Assembly: GCA_013268835.1 (NCBI GenBank)
Contig: JABFSX010000004.1
Location: 124,001 to 188,000, forward strand
Origin: Candidatus Altimarinota bacterium
Lineage (GTDB): Bacteria > Patescibacteriota > Gracilibacteria > BD1-5 > UBA2023
Length of the DNA: 64,000 nt
Direction: 5' to 3'
The stretch's first letter is position 1, and each line of letters opens with the position of its first letter. The notes beneath the pieces were generated by a model. The model had not been told where the DNA came from and did no database searches. It was given only the letters and a program-made list of their open reading frames with translations. A program made the translations under genes and the position numbers. Positions 11,795 to 22,999 of this stretch are shown piece after piece.

Positions 11795-12313
11795 TTAAGG
11801 AATTTCTTTTATAATATGGGCTGGGTTTCATGCTGCCACATATCAGGATGGAATATCCTTCGTAACTACACTTCAGGCTCAAATAACACTATTATCCCCT
11901 ATTGTAACTCATTTTAATATTATTGTTCGCGCTCATACCCAAACATTATTTCAGATAATTATATTTCCTGATTTTCATCATTCAGCATACATATATATCT
12001 CTCATTTTTTAAATGAATGATCTCACGCCTGTAGGAAACATCAAGGTCAAAACATAACATTATTTCAGATAATGATCTGACTATTTTTCAAAGTTCATGC
12101 ATTTATACTTGAAAATTCATTAACGAAAACATCATTTCAGATCTCTATGTTTCCTGTCATTCTAGAAAATCTTCATAACTGAAAATTTTTACCTATTTTA
12201 ATTAAATTTGGATATCTAATTTTTGGCCATCCAAAAAAAACAATTCAATCAAATATACTAACCTTAAGTCATAAAAACTTAAAAAATAATATTTTATGTA
12301 GGGACAAAATCAT
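11795..12313 (-). CDS. Hexapeptide-repeat O-acetyltransferase
   Basis: This 172-residue left-handed beta-helix protein has many [LIV]-G-x4 turns (IGKNFQLG, IEIGNDVFV, IIIGNNVMFGPGC, IIIGNNVWVGARTII, VTIGDNSVIGAGSVVTKDIP) and ends with the classical AAGNPAHIIKEIP. It is a maltose/galactoside or WcaF-type acetyltransferase using acetyl-CoA. The catalytic His is probably that of AGDHSF. Nineteen TGA codons sit in its frame, mostly at the invariant Gly of the repeat, making it the clearest single proof of TGA as glycine. Confidence 0.93.
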
Positions 12314-12350
12314 TACGATGATACGGATTAATTTATTCATTTATGCTCAA

Positions 12351-13007
12351 TTAATAAAATAAATATTTTTTCTTAAAAAAATGTACCATACAAAAGTATG
12401 TCATTCTTTTAATAAAATTAAATTTCCTAAACCATCTCCAATAGATATATCAAAAAAAACTTTTATCAGAAATACATGTGATTTCCAATCCATTCCATTT
12501 TCTCTTAAAAAAAGCTAGGGAATTAAAATCCTTATCTCAGTACTGATAGGTAACGCCATTGAAATTAAGATATTCAAATCATAAAGATTTTGCATACTTT
12601 ATACATTCCCAATACAAAAGAGTATTAGGAGATAAGCTTTTATAGTCATCATCTGTTGCTATAGTATTCAACGCACACACCTTTACGCATTTTCATATAT
12701 CTATATGAGAAAATAACTGAAGTTGAATATATGAAATAACCTTATCATCTTTTTTAGCAATAATAATTCGATTATTGGTCATATCATGAAGAGAATAGGA
12801 CCTTAAAACTGGTAAATATTTTTTCTTCATCATTATAAGATATAGATTATATGCACTATCTATATCTTCTTTTGAAGGATTAAGCTCAATTTTAATATTA
12901 TTTTTTTCTCATTTCCTGACATCTGTCCTAAGGTTCCCTATCTGTTTCCATAATTCTTCTTCTGTTTTTTCAAGATTAATCAAAATAGTTGAATATCGTA
13001 CTATCAT
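12351..13007 (-). CDS. GNAT/FemAB-like acyltransferase
   Basis: This 218-residue protein begins with a FemAB-like LWKQIGNLRTDVRKGEKNN pattern (compare the W-x-x-L-x-x-x-x-R-x-x-x-R-K-A motif of FemAB proteins). A GNAT-like half follows: ISYIQLQLF, LNTIATDDDYKSLSPNTLLYW and YLNFNGVTYQYGDKD. The last segment matches the substrate-proximal FNGxxG-type strand of peptidoglycan or lipid FemAB transferases. It probably adds an amino-acyl or acyl group to a sugar. The family call is moderate because the protein is short. Confidence 0.72.
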
Positions 13008-13010
13008 AAT

Positions 13011-13697
13011 TTATTTTTTATGGAATACAAGAAATCGATACGGAGAAAATATCTTAATTCGTATTAAGTATAGATACATTTGATATAGTATTTTTTTAAA
13101 GAAATTCATATTTAAATTTCAAGTTTCCTGAATTGATGAATACGTTATTCATATATCCATAACACAATTAAAATTTGTATTGAATTTTTTAAAAACAGAA
13201 AAAATATTAAGTGTATGAAACTGTAAACCCTTTTTTCTATTTTTCCAATAACCATAGTTTACTCCTAAATTAAATTCATTGCGAATATCAAATATGATAT
13301 ACCCATCATCTTTTACATAATCTTGCATTACGATGAAAAAATCGTAAATCAATTTTTTATTTGGGAGATTATGAAGTGAGTTAAGACAAACAACATAATC
13401 AAACTTTGCCTGTCAAAGTATACTATCGATATTAAGAATATCGCCAACTATAAATTTAGCTCCTGGAATACGATTTTTAGCAACTTCTATCATTGATTCA
13501 TTATAATCAATTCCTACTATCTCTAAAGAATTATTTTTTTTATAGATATCTTCTATAACCTTTCCATTTCCACATGCAAGTTCCAAAACTGATCATTTCT
13601 TTCACTCTAAAAAATCTGCCAAAAGCAATCTTTGTTTTTCTTCTAAGTCTATAGCAAATCAATAACTCGATGCTATTTTTGTCCAAAAATCCTGCAT
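13011..13697 (-). CDS. Class I SAM-dependent methyltransferase
   Basis: This 228-residue enzyme has motif I SVLELACGNGKVIEDI near residue 40, IVGIDYNESMIEVAKNRI, FIVGDILN, motif II FDYVVCLNSLHNLPNK, and VKDDGYIIFDIRNEF. It has a basic, hydrophobic C-terminus that may contact membrane or a lipid-linked glycan. It is followed after 4 bp by the FemAB-like gene. Confidence 0.9.
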
Positions 13698-13792
13698 AAA
13701 ATATTACTTTAAATAAATATAAAATCTAAAAGAGATACCGCTAGCATATAAAAAAAAGATGAAAAAACAATGGATTTTAATTTAATTCAACT

Positions 13793-14893
13793 TTATATTT
13801 CATATACCTTAGCGACTATCGTATCCCAACCTAAAACTTCTTCGGTATACTTTCTGCCATTTTTTCAAAAAGAAATCATATTATTTTTATTTTCTATTGC
13901 ATAGATCATTGATTCGGTAAGTCCATCTACGGTATTTTGAGCTGTACATATTCATCATCAGCTCTCTTTTATTATATTAGAAAATTCCCCAACATCAGTA
14001 ACTATAACTGGTTTCTCAAAAGCATATGCAAGAGGGATTATTCATGAGCCAGTAGCATCCCTATATGGTAATACAACACAATCTGATTGAATAAAATATT
14101 CTCATATTGCTTCAGTAGGAACTGATTCATTTACTATAGTAATATTTTTAACTCAATTTAGATATGAATTATATGGGGATAAATTTCAAGATCAGACAAC
14201 AAGAAGTTGAACATTTGAATATGAAGTATTTATTTTTTTAAAAGCTAGCAATAAAATATCTAATCATTTATATTCGATAATTCTTCAGAAAAATAAAAAA
14301 GTATATATAACATTATGAGTATCTATCTTTTTTCTTAAAAAATCTTTAGCTAGGAAATTGAAATTACCATGTGGAACTGATATAATTTTATTACTACTTA
14401 TTCCATAAGATTCAACCAATTCACTCTTAAGATGTTCTCAATGAACTATAACTTTATCTGCGGTATTTCGCAAAATTTTATTAGTAAAAGCAGCTATTTT
14501 TCATTGAAATGTTTTTACTTCTCAGCTATGAAGTGTTGGATCATGTTGAGTTACGTATATTTTTTTTCCAAAAAGAGCAAATAATGGAGCATATATAATA
14601 TACCAAGGATGATTATCTATAAAGTGAATAATATCTGGTTTATTTCGAATTATAAATATCATAAGTTTTATATGATTCCATATAAGTATGGAGTCATATA
14701 GGAAAGAGGCAAATGAAGGATTTGTTTGAATTTTATAAAAAATACTTGGATTATCAAACAATGAATCCTCATAATAAGAAGCTATTACTATTTGTAAATC
14801 TACCTTCTTTGAAAGAGCATTGGCAAATTGTGAAGCATAATGAAGCATTCACATACGAGGAGTAAGATGAAATAGGATAACTTTTTTTTTCAT
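13793..14893 (-). CDS. GT4 family glycosyltransferase
   Basis: This 366-residue GT-B enzyme has the N-terminal LFHLTPRMGMLHYASQFA loop, DIIHFIDNHPW, VPHGNFNFL, the donor start TFLFFGRIIEYKGLDILL, LLVVGSGN, and the C-terminal DCVVLPYRDATGSGIIPLAYAFEKPVIVTDVGEF. The last block, with PYxxATGSG, is typical of GT4 enzymes related to WcaI/RfaG. Some 20 in-frame TGA codons read as Gly, including ESGGG coded by three consecutive TGA. About 95 bp without a gene follow its stop. Confidence 0.9.
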
Positions 14894-14902
14894 GAAAAAT
14901 AT

Positions 14903-16072
14903 TTAATTTAAATTATGTAATCCATACATCTTAAGAAATCCTTTAAATGTATCCGCCCAAGAAAAAAGTGAAATAGGATATTTTGATAATTCACTATCTT
15001 TAATCAAACTAACCTCCCTTGTAATTGCCTTCGAAAGTAAATCTATCCTTTTTGGTTCAATCAAGGTAAATGATATTTTCTTATATATTTCTCGAGTTCA
15101 TCAAACATCCGTAGCGATAACATTGCATCCTGCCACAATAGCTTCCATAACAGATGTCGGAAGTCATTCTTGGAAACTTGGATTAACAAAGATATGAAAT
15201 GAAGGTAGATATTCAGACCTAACCTTTTCAGATCACTGAATTCATAAAAAGTTTACCATATCTCAAATGCCTAATCACTCAACAAGAGATTCTAATTTCT
15301 TTCTTTCTGGTCAATCTCCAATAATTATTAATTTAATATCTTTATTATCCTTATATCATTTCAGAAATATTGCAAAAGCATTGATAAGGACATCAACACC
15401 CTTTAGATCAACCAATCTCCCCACATATCAGATACGAATTTCGTTAAAATTTTTCTCAACTTTTGGAATTACATAATTTATTCATCTGTAAATTACAGGC
15501 ACATTTTTTATTCAAAATTCCGTAGATATAAAATCTCTACAAGCCTCACTAATTGCTATTATATCATTTGCAGCAAACAATATAATTCTCCCAAATGTTA
15601 TATCATATAACCGACTAAAAAAAGAAATAAGTATATTTTTTGTTACAACAAATCCACTCCCATGTTCAATATGGATCCATAAAGTTTTCCATATTTTCGA
15701 AAGCAATCAACCCAAAAATGAGCTAACAAAAAAACGAGTATGTGTATGAATTACATCAGCTTTCCATTTTTTTGCCGCAGAAATACCTCTCCAAAAATCA
15801 ATTTTCCAAAATTTTGGAAATGGAAATGAATTGACTATATCAAAGGCTGGAAGAATAATAATATTATAGCCATTCTCTTCTCTATATAATTCCTTTTCTT
15901 TTTGTCATCAAGAAAATGTAACAATTGAACACTCTCAACCAATTTTAACATAATTTTCTGCCCATTCTTTTACATACATCTCTAATCAACCTTGATGTGG
16001 TAAAAAATATGGGACAAAATGCATTACTCTCGGATTTTTTTTATCACTACTCTTAGTTTCTTGATTAACCAT
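14903..16072 (-). CDS. GT4 family glycosyltransferase
   Basis: This 389-residue GT-B glycosyltransferase has a near-complete family pattern: VPYFLPHQGGLEMYVKEWA with the GG loop, ADVIHTHTRFF, HIEHGSGF, RIGYVGRLVDLKGVDVLI, KLIIIGDGPERKKLE, VNFLGIQGSEKV, and FVNPSFQEGLPTSVMEAIVAGCNVIATDVGGTREI with the E-x7-E pair. It is the best canonical GT4 of the locus. It starts about 50 bp downstream of rmlD and ends 9 bp before the next GT4 start. Confidence 0.94.
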
Positions 16073-16125
16073 ACAAAAATTCAAATTTGAAAAAAATTAT
16101 ATGAAAAAGTATGCTTTTTCCAAAT

Positions 16126-17010
16126 CTATTTCCCTTCCAGATAATTTCTGAGAGCTATTTTCCAATCTCCCAAAGTGATATCTGAATTATTTTTTAGTAT
16201 GCTCCACTGTGGTCGCTTTGCTTTTATCGGATATTCATTTGATTCACAATCATTCACTTGTATATCTTTTCATAAAATCCGAAATATCTCTCTCGCAAAA
16301 TCAGCCCAAGTCACACCCCCTGATTCACACGAATTCGAAAGATGAAAAATCTGCCCCTCATAATCTCGTTCCTCAATATTCTCTATAATCTCAGCAAGAG
16401 CTGAGGAAAGATCTACGCAAGAAGTCGGAATGCCATGTTGGTCATTTACAACCTTGAGTTCACTTGAATCCTCAGAAATCCGAAGCATCGAATTCACAAA
16501 ATTCTGAAAAACTCATTCCGAATTTCCATATATTTTTCCTCCATAGAGTCAACTCGTTCTCACGATAATTGCTCTTGAATTCGCTTGTTGGATGAGTTTT
16601 TCTCCGAGATATTTACTCATTCCATAAGCATTGATCGGATTGCAAGCATCATTCGGAAGATATCATTCGGATTTTGTTCCATCGAATACATAATCCGTAG
16701 AGATCATAATACAATCCACTCAAAAAGCAGAAGTAGCACGAGCCAACTGATACGAACCAAGTGTATTAATATCATAACATAACTTCATCCCGATATCTTC
16801 CGCATCATCAACGGATGTATAGGCTGCACAATTGAGTAAGATATCTGGCTCATAAAAGCTAATACACTGAATAATAGACTCAAATGAAGTAATGTCACAT
16901 TCCTCTTTTTCAACCGAAATAATATCATATTTCTCTGATTGCGTTCGGATAAAATCATATGCAAGCATACTCCCTCCACCCGTAATCAGGATTTTCTTTT
17001 TGGTATTCAT
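16126..17010 (-). CDS. rmlD: dTDP-4-dehydrorhamnose reductase (RmlD)
   Basis: This 294-residue short-chain dehydrogenase makes dTDP-L-rhamnose from dTDP-4-keto-L-rhamnose with NAD(P)H. It shows KILITGGGSMLAYDF at the N-terminus, ILLNCAAYTSVDDAED, MISTDYVFDGTKSGYLP, the YGMSKYLGEKLI catalytic Tyr-x3-Lys, and IIVRTSWLYGG. All are RmlD hallmarks. The start at 17010 lies 1 bp after the rmlC stop, so rmlC and rmlD are coupled. Length is normal for the family. Confidence 0.95.
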
Positions 17011-17011
17011 T

Positions 17012-17584
17012 CTAAAAAATTGGAGCAAGTAAATAAGTATTCCACTGGAGATTTTTCTTATCTTTTTCGGATGTCTCGATCTCTCCGATTCCATATTCGT
17101 CCATATATCTTGACCAATCAATTCCGAGAGTAGCATCATCCCACATAATCCCCACTTCATAACCAGGATCATATACATCATCACACTTGTAGAGAAACTC
17201 AGTATCATCTTCGAGCGTGAGAAATCCGTGGGCAAATCCACGAGGTACATAGAGCATTTTTTTATTCTGTTCGGAGAGGAGGAATCCTTCCCACTTTCAG
17301 AAAGTGAAAGACTCAATACGAAGATCCACAATTACTACATATGTCGTTCATCTCGTTACTCGAACGAGCTTGGTCTGAGGCTTGCGAAGCTGAAAGTGGA
17401 GACCACGCAAGACTCACTTCTTCGATCTCGAATGATTATCTTGTACGAAATCCGTCCGAATATCCATATCTGAAAAATCCTGAACCGAATACGTCTCCAT
17501 AAAAAATCCACGATGATCCTCAAATACTTGAGGCTGTATGATATACGCATCGGAAAGTGATGTAGGAATCTTCTGAAATGACAT
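17012..17584 (-). CDS. rmlC: dTDP-4-dehydrorhamnose 3,5-epimerase (RmlC)
   Basis: This 190-residue cupin epimerase converts dTDP-4-keto-6-deoxyglucose to the L-form. It shows VFEDHRGFFMETY, FVQDNHSRSKKGVLRGLHFQL with the catalytic His, KLVRVTRGTTYVVIVDLR, and YVPRGFAHGFLTLEDDTEFLYKCDDVYDPGYE. Length and motifs are standard. It is transcribed with rmlD. The 127 bp upstream, up to a plus-strand gene at 17712, hold its promoter region. Confidence 0.95.
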
Positions 17585-17711
17585 AGTGAAAAAACTGAAT
17601 ACAAAGAGTATATAGATAGAGGGAAAAAGTCGAGTGAAAGTGTAGAAATTGACTTATGAGGGGAAATTAAGATAATTTTATATATTGAAAACCCTAAAGC
17701 ACTAACTAATT

Positions 17712-18380
17712 ATGAATAAAATTCAAGATATTGCCCCTTTGTTGGCTGACTATCTTATGTATAAGGATTGTACATCTGAAGAACTAAAAACTAACCAAGA
17801 ATTAATTACTTCTAATACAAATCGTCTTGGGCTTTACTCCAAATATTTATGAAAACTACATGATAGTTGGTTTATAAAAACCAATATTTCCGATAGCAAA
17901 TTTTCAATAACACTAAATGACTTTACTACTCATGTATTTTCAGATGCTATTATTAAAAAGAACAAAATAAAAATTGATCATAGCAGACTTACGTTTCCTA
18001 TACAGATAGATTTTGAAGTATTAAAGTTATCCTATTATTCCATGGATAGTGATGGTAATATCAGGCTTATCAAGGAAACAGATGTTAATGAATACTTATA
18101 TGAGCAAATTATTTCCATTGATGATGAAAAAATTGAAATAGGATTAGTAGCCTGGAAAAATTGAGTTAAAAATAAACGAGGAAAGGAAATTTTAATATTA
18201 ATAGATATTAAAAGCATTATTTTATCAGAATTTCAAGATAACGCTTGGAAAGAAATATTTGGCAATAAATACGATCATTATTACAATTATTTTAAGGCCC
18301 AACTCAATGATGGTCGATACTTATCAAGCTATTGAATTTGCGCTGATTTAATCAGTGAATATGATAAACTCTATAACTAA
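17712..18380 (+). CDS. Hypothetical protein interrupting the rml genes
   Basis: This 222-residue acidic and mixed alpha/beta protein has no signal peptide or membrane segment. It has three in-frame TGA codons read as Gly. No family was recognised. It lies on the opposite strand between rmlB and rmlC with its own terminator. That layout, and its low GC, suggest a separately acquired cargo gene rather than a part of the rhamnose pathway. Confidence 0.75.
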
Positions 18381-18412
18381 AATCCCCTCCAATTGAAGGG
18401 GATTATTTTTTA
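18381..18412 (+). terminator. Rho-independent terminator
   Basis: The stem AATCCCCT / AGGGGATT with a short loop is followed by a T-rich run. It lies directly after the TAA of the hypothetical gene at 17712-18380 and shortly before the converging rmlB 3' end. Confidence 0.85.
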
Positions 18413-18420
18413 ATCCAAAA

Positions 18421-19365
18421 TTATACATTATAACTTTTTACCGTTCTCACAATCCCCTCTTCGAACTTCACTTTTGGAGTCCATCCGAGTTCATTTTTTA
18501 TCTTGGTGGCATCGATCGCATATCGCTTGTCATGACCGGGACGATCGGGAACGAATGAGATGAGATCTTCTCATTTTCCCATAGCTTCTAAGAGAATCTG
18601 AGTGATCTCCAGATTCGCATATTCATTGTTCCCTCCGACATTGTAGATAGAACTCTTCTCAGCACGGGTAAATACTTCCCAGATAGCATCACAGTGATCC
18701 TCTACGTAGAGCCAATCTCGGATATTTGAGCCATCCCCATAGAGAGGTACCTTTTCGTCCTTTTGGATTTTTGAGATAAAGAGTGGAATCAAATTGATAA
18801 AATTCTGATTCGCTCCATAGTTATTCGAGCATCGAGTGATGGTATAATTCACTCCGAATGTTCGACCATATGCCTGCGTGAGGATATCTCCCCCAGCCTT
18901 TGAGGCTGAATATGGCGAAGACGGAGCAATCGGAGTCTCCTCAGTGAAAAATCCTGATTCCGGAATATCTCCATATATCTCATCCGTTGAGATATAGTGA
19001 AATCGATTCATCTTGAATTCTCGATGCAGATCAAGGAGGATATTCGTACCAAGTGTATTCACCTCTGTAAAAAGTCTCGGATTCCGAATCGAATTATCCA
19101 CATGTGACTCTGCAGCAAAGTGAATCACATCTGTTGGTTGATATTTTCTATAGATGGACCTCATATCCTCGATATCACAGATATCCGCTTGTTCAAAAGA
19201 ATAATTGGATGCTTTTCGGGCTTCTGGAGATATTTTTTCTATATTTCCAGCATAGGTCAGTGCATCGATGTTTACAAACTTGATCTCTGGGAATAAGAGA
19301 ACATATTTGGAGAGAAAATTGGATCCGATAAACCCAGCACCACCTGTAACTACTATAGTCTGCAT
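18421..19365 (-). CDS. rmlB: dTDP-glucose 4,6-dehydratase (RmlB)
   Basis: This 314-residue extended SDR enzyme makes dTDP-4-keto-6-deoxyglucose. It carries [63 protein letters not shown] with the catalytic Tyr-x3-Lys, and [20 protein letters not shown]. The C-terminus after the internal TGA ([21 protein letters not shown]) contains the conserved DRPGHDxRY motif, which the standard code would cut off. It is slightly shorter than typical (about 340). No rmlA is in the window. Confidence 0.95.
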
Positions 19366-19372
19366 AAATATA

Positions 19373-20083
19373 TTAGAAGAATTTTTTTATAAGGATTCGC
19401 ATCACGATACGAAGTGGACCACCATATCGTTGCCCCTTCGCAAGGGTATAGGAATCATAGTGGATATTCACAGGAACTTCTTTGAATGAAAATCTATGGA
19501 AACCAATCTGGTCGATAAGCTCACTTGCATACTCCATACCATCCATCGTGATATGAACCTTGTCGAGCACCTCTACTCGCATCATACGATATCCGTTGTG
19601 TGCATCCGTCAGATGAACCCCAGAGATGATCGATGTAAATATCTTCCCTCCCCAGAGAATCATTCGGCGAACGAGTGGAACATTGGTCTTAGTCTTGATG
19701 ATAAATCTGGAACCAAACACGATATCGAGATCTTTATTTTTCTCAAAAGCAGAGAGAAAATGTGGCATATCCTTGATATCATGTTGCCCATCCGCATCAA
19801 ATGTCACAAAATATTTCCATCCATTCTCTTTTCAAAAAGACCGAATATATGCAAATCCTGTCTCAAGAGCTGCTCCAGCTCCACGATTTGCCGCATGACG
19901 TACAAAGTGGATTTTTTTATTCTCGATCAAGTCCCCAAGAAGATCCTCTGTTCCATCTATTGATCCATCATCTACCACGAGTATCTGAGCATATCCTGCA
20001 GCAAAAATACTCTCGATTACTTGCATAATTCGAGTCGATTCATTGTAGGAACGAATAAGAAATACGATATTATTGTTTTGCAT
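19373..20083 (-). CDS. GT2 family glycosyltransferase, dolichyl-phosphate-sugar synthase type
   Basis: This 236-residue inverting GT-A enzyme has VFLIRSYNESTRIMQVI, ILVVDDGSIDGTEDLL, NRGAGAALETGFAY, and the metal-binding TFDADGQHDIKD. The form is that of DPM1 or undecaprenyl-phosphate sugar synthases. The start at 20083 overlaps the DUF2304 gene by 14 bp. The two are commonly paired in bacteria, the DUF2304 protein probably serving as the membrane partner. It precedes rmlB with an 8-bp gap. Confidence 0.92.
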
Positions 20084-20399
20084 GCTGAATAGCGAGTTCA
20101 CGAATAAGCTTGGTCATCTCTTCTCGAGTATTCTCGATTTTACGGAGTAAGAGAAGAACAAAATAAAATAAGAAAATTATGCTCGCATATACCAGAACGT
20201 CAGCTCATCGCTGAAGTCCAAAAATCTGACCAACAAATCCAAGCGAACTCGGAAAAAATGTAAATACAAGAAGTCCTGATCCAACCGCAAGAAATACTAG
20301 AAAATGGAGGGCATTAAATCGTTCTCTTTTGGCAATATCAAGCGCCACAAGAAAGATAATGAGTCCTGATGTAATAAAGAAAATCTGAAGGAGATTCAT
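20070..20399 (-). CDS. DUF2304 small membrane protein
   Basis: This 109-residue protein has three hydrophobic helices (about residues 2-20, 30-50 and 68-85) and a charged C-terminal coil. Pattern and gene neighbourhood match DUF2304, a family almost always next to GT2 glycosyltransferases. One TGA reads as Gly (LQRGADVLVY). It likely sits in the membrane and helps dock the GT2 enzyme or its lipid-linked product; that is inferred from the pairing. Confidence 0.85.
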
Positions 20400-20419
20400 A
20401 ATGATTTATTAAGATTGTT

Positions 20420-20704
20420 TTATTCTTTTGTTTTTCCTGATTGAGTCGTTCCTTGATCCATATATTTCCATGCATCAACTTTTTCACTTCCAGGAACGGT
20501 ACAATAGATAAGATCCATTGTAGGAATACTTGGATTTTTTTCATAGGTAACCTGTCATCCATGTGTTGTACAATATTGGGCTGCTGGTGATCCAGATTGA
20601 GTTGATGGATATTCGATTGGTTTTTGCTTTTCTGGTGCAGACCCAGGAAGCGTACAGCTCGAAAGAATGAATGCCCCTGCAATAATGAGAAATGTTGATC
20701 GCAT
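20420..20704 (-). CDS. DUF333-type small lipoprotein
   Basis: This 94-residue precursor has a signal peptide ending in the lipobox LSSC (Cys 17). The mature part carries AAQYCTTHGGQVTYEKN, the C-x3-GG core of DUF333, a domain of small secreted proteins sometimes named putative hemolysin. One glycine of the pair is TGA. It diverges from recJ and probably heads the minus-strand rml/GT2 transcript. Confidence 0.82.
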
Positions 20705-20729
20705 AAGATAAAGAAAAAAGAAATAAAAG

Positions 20730-20757
20730 TTGTACTAAGAACGGTTGGGAGTATAAT
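20730..20757 (+). promoter_or_regulatory. Sigma-70-like promoter for recJ
   Basis: A TTGTAC box at 20730-20735 is followed after 16 bp by a perfect TATAAT at 20752-20757, with the recJ ATG 25 bp further on. Spacing and position fit a housekeeping promoter. Confidence 0.7.
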
Positions 20758-20782
20758 CCAAAACATAATAAAGTCAAAAGGC

Positions 20783-22516
20783 ATGCAAACTCACGGTGGT
20801 CATAGTATCAATATACTTTCAGAATATACAGAGGATATCTACAAGATTCTATTACAAAATAGAGATATTCATCCTGATGAACTCGAGGGTTTTTTTCATC
20901 CAAAAATATCTGATCTCCATGATCCCTATCTTATGCCAGATATGGAACTTGCCGTGAATCGAATTCTTGAGGCTCAGGCGAAAAAAGAACGAATTGTGAT
21001 ATTCGGGGATTATGATGTTGATGGAGTATCGAGTACTGCTATACTAGTCAAATTCCTCACAGAAATCGGATGTCTCGTATCCTATCGTCTTCCACATCGG
21101 GTTCATGATGGATATGGTCTCAAGGAATATTTTTTTGATGAACTCAAAGAAAAATGAGTCTCTCTCGTCATCACGGTCGATTGCGGAACTCGAGATATCT
21201 GACCCATCCAACATGCGAAATCTCTCGGAATCGATGTAATCGTGACGGATCATCATGCTGTTCCTGATATCATCCCAACCGAAGTGATTGCTATAGTCAA
21301 TCCAAAAAGAAAAGATTCACTCTATCCTTTTCACGGACTTGCTGGTGCTGGTGTGGCATTCAAGTTGCTACATGGAATCCTCATCTGACTAAAAAGTAAT
21401 ACTATCAATGAAACCCTCACTCGCTACATCGACTTTGCTTCACTCGGAACAGTTGCTGACTGTATGCCGATAACCGGAGAAAACCGGATTATCACAACTC
21501 TGGGACTCAAGCAGATGCAACAATCTGAATCTATTGGACTCAGGAATTTTCTCGAATGAAGAGAGCAAATCGAATGAAATGCAGATATCATCGGATTCCA
21601 GATTGGACCTCGGATCAATGCAGCAGGTCGTATGGATACACCACTCACTGCTCTTCGTTGGCTCCTTGCTGGAGAAGGACGAACGGATGAATTTTTTGGT
21701 GAACTCGAACACCTGAATGAAACAAGAAAATGAACCACCGAAACCCATTTTCAGAAAGCACTTGAGAATATTGATACGAGTAAGCCTGTACTTTTTTATG
21801 ATGCATCGGATCTCGAGCACGGGATCATTGGACTCGTTGCTGGTCGACTCACAGAGATGTACAACAAGCCTACTATAGTGATAAAAAATGGACACGATCA
21901 TCCACTTACTAGCCGAAAATGAGATACGGTTTCTGTAACTGAAAATCAAAATATACAGCTAGTAGATAGCAAGAATCTCTCCATCGCCTCTTGTAGATCT
22001 CCTGAATGGTGCAATCTTATCGAGCTCCTCGATCATTGCAAGGATTTTTTTATCAGGTATGGTTGACATCGCCAAGCAGCTGGATTCACGATCGAAAGTA
22101 GTAAGGTAGAAGCATTCAAAGAGGCTATCTGGAAACAGATTGCTACCGTGCACGATATCCATAATCTTCCGAAAAAAAATCTCTCCGTCGAATGTATCCT
22201 TCCACCAAATTCTATTACTGTAAAAACACTCGAAGATATTGATCACTTTAGACCTTTTGGAATCGGAAATCCAAAACCGCTATTCCTGATTGAGGATGTA
22301 ACTATTGCAGCTACAAAACCCCTCTGACAAGAGGAAAAACATCTCTCAATCACTATTTCTGAAAATCCATCTCTCAGATTCCTTCTCTGGAATGCGAGTG
22401 ATAAAAAGGCACATCTCACTCCTGGGAATATCATCTCACTCCTCATCGAAATTGATCGAAATGAATGGAAAGGAAAAGTGAATGTACAAGTAATTATAAA
22501 AGATATAATCACCTAA
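20783..22516 (+). CDS. recJ: Single-stranded-DNA-specific exonuclease RecJ
   Basis: This 577-residue 5'-3' exonuclease of the DHH superfamily acts in recombinational and mismatch repair. Motifs in order are GDYDVDGVSS (residues 75-84), VITVDCGTRD, VTDHHAVPD (DHH at 156-158), FASLGTVADCMP, IGPRINAAGRMDTPLTALRWLL, and the DHHA1 motif RYGGHRQAAGF. CGG codes the invariant Arg of PRINAAGR, so CGG is still arginine here. Many TGA glycines occur, including one of the GG of GGHRQAAG. Length is normal. It is followed by csaA after 3 bp. Confidence 0.96.
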
Positions 22517-22519
22517 AAT

Positions 22520-22861
22520 ATGAATCCTCCTATCTCTTGGTCAGATTTTGAATCCGTCGAACTCCGTATTGGTACTATTATCCGAAGTGAGGACTTTCCT
22601 GAGGCTCGAAAACCTGCTTACAAAATATGGGTAGATTTTGGTGATGAAATCGGGATCAAACAATCCAGTGCCCAAATCACTATTCACTATTCACAAGAAG
22701 AACTCATCGGAAAACAGATTATCGGAGTACTCAACTTTCCTGTAAAACAAATCGGCCCGTTTATAAGTGAATTTCTTTGTACAGGATTCTATCGTGATGA
22801 TGGCAGTGTTGTGCTTGCCATACCAGAGAGATCAGTGAAAAATGGTTCCAAACTCGGATAA
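22520..22861 (+). CDS. csaA: CsaA-like tRNA-binding domain protein
   Basis: This 113-residue single-domain OB-fold protein carries [29 protein letters not shown] and [17 protein letters not shown]. These match CsaA, a dimeric protein with chaperone-like activity and tRNA binding. It contains no TGA and is full length. It is translated directly after recJ. Confidence 0.93.
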   Translation: MNPPISWSDFESVELRIGTIIRSEDFPEARKPAYKIWVDFGDEIGIKQSSAQITIHYSQEELIGKQIIGVLNFPVKQIGPFISEFLCTGFYRDDGSVVLAIPERSVKNGSKLG

Positions 22862-22999
22862 ATTCGGTAAAAAATACCGTAAAATATATATACATAAATG
22901 CAAGCGTGAAGATAGTGTGAAATATTTGCAAAGGTATATGAATATTATAGAATACAACTATCTTCATTTTTGAAGAACTTATTTTTTCACTTAGTATCT

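Noticed and set aside
16720-17331. Single 203-residue ORF on the minus strand spanning rmlC and rmlD
   Set aside because: It is an out-of-frame run over the end of rmlC that joins the rmlD N-terminus; the true genes are in separate frames with a 1-bp gap.
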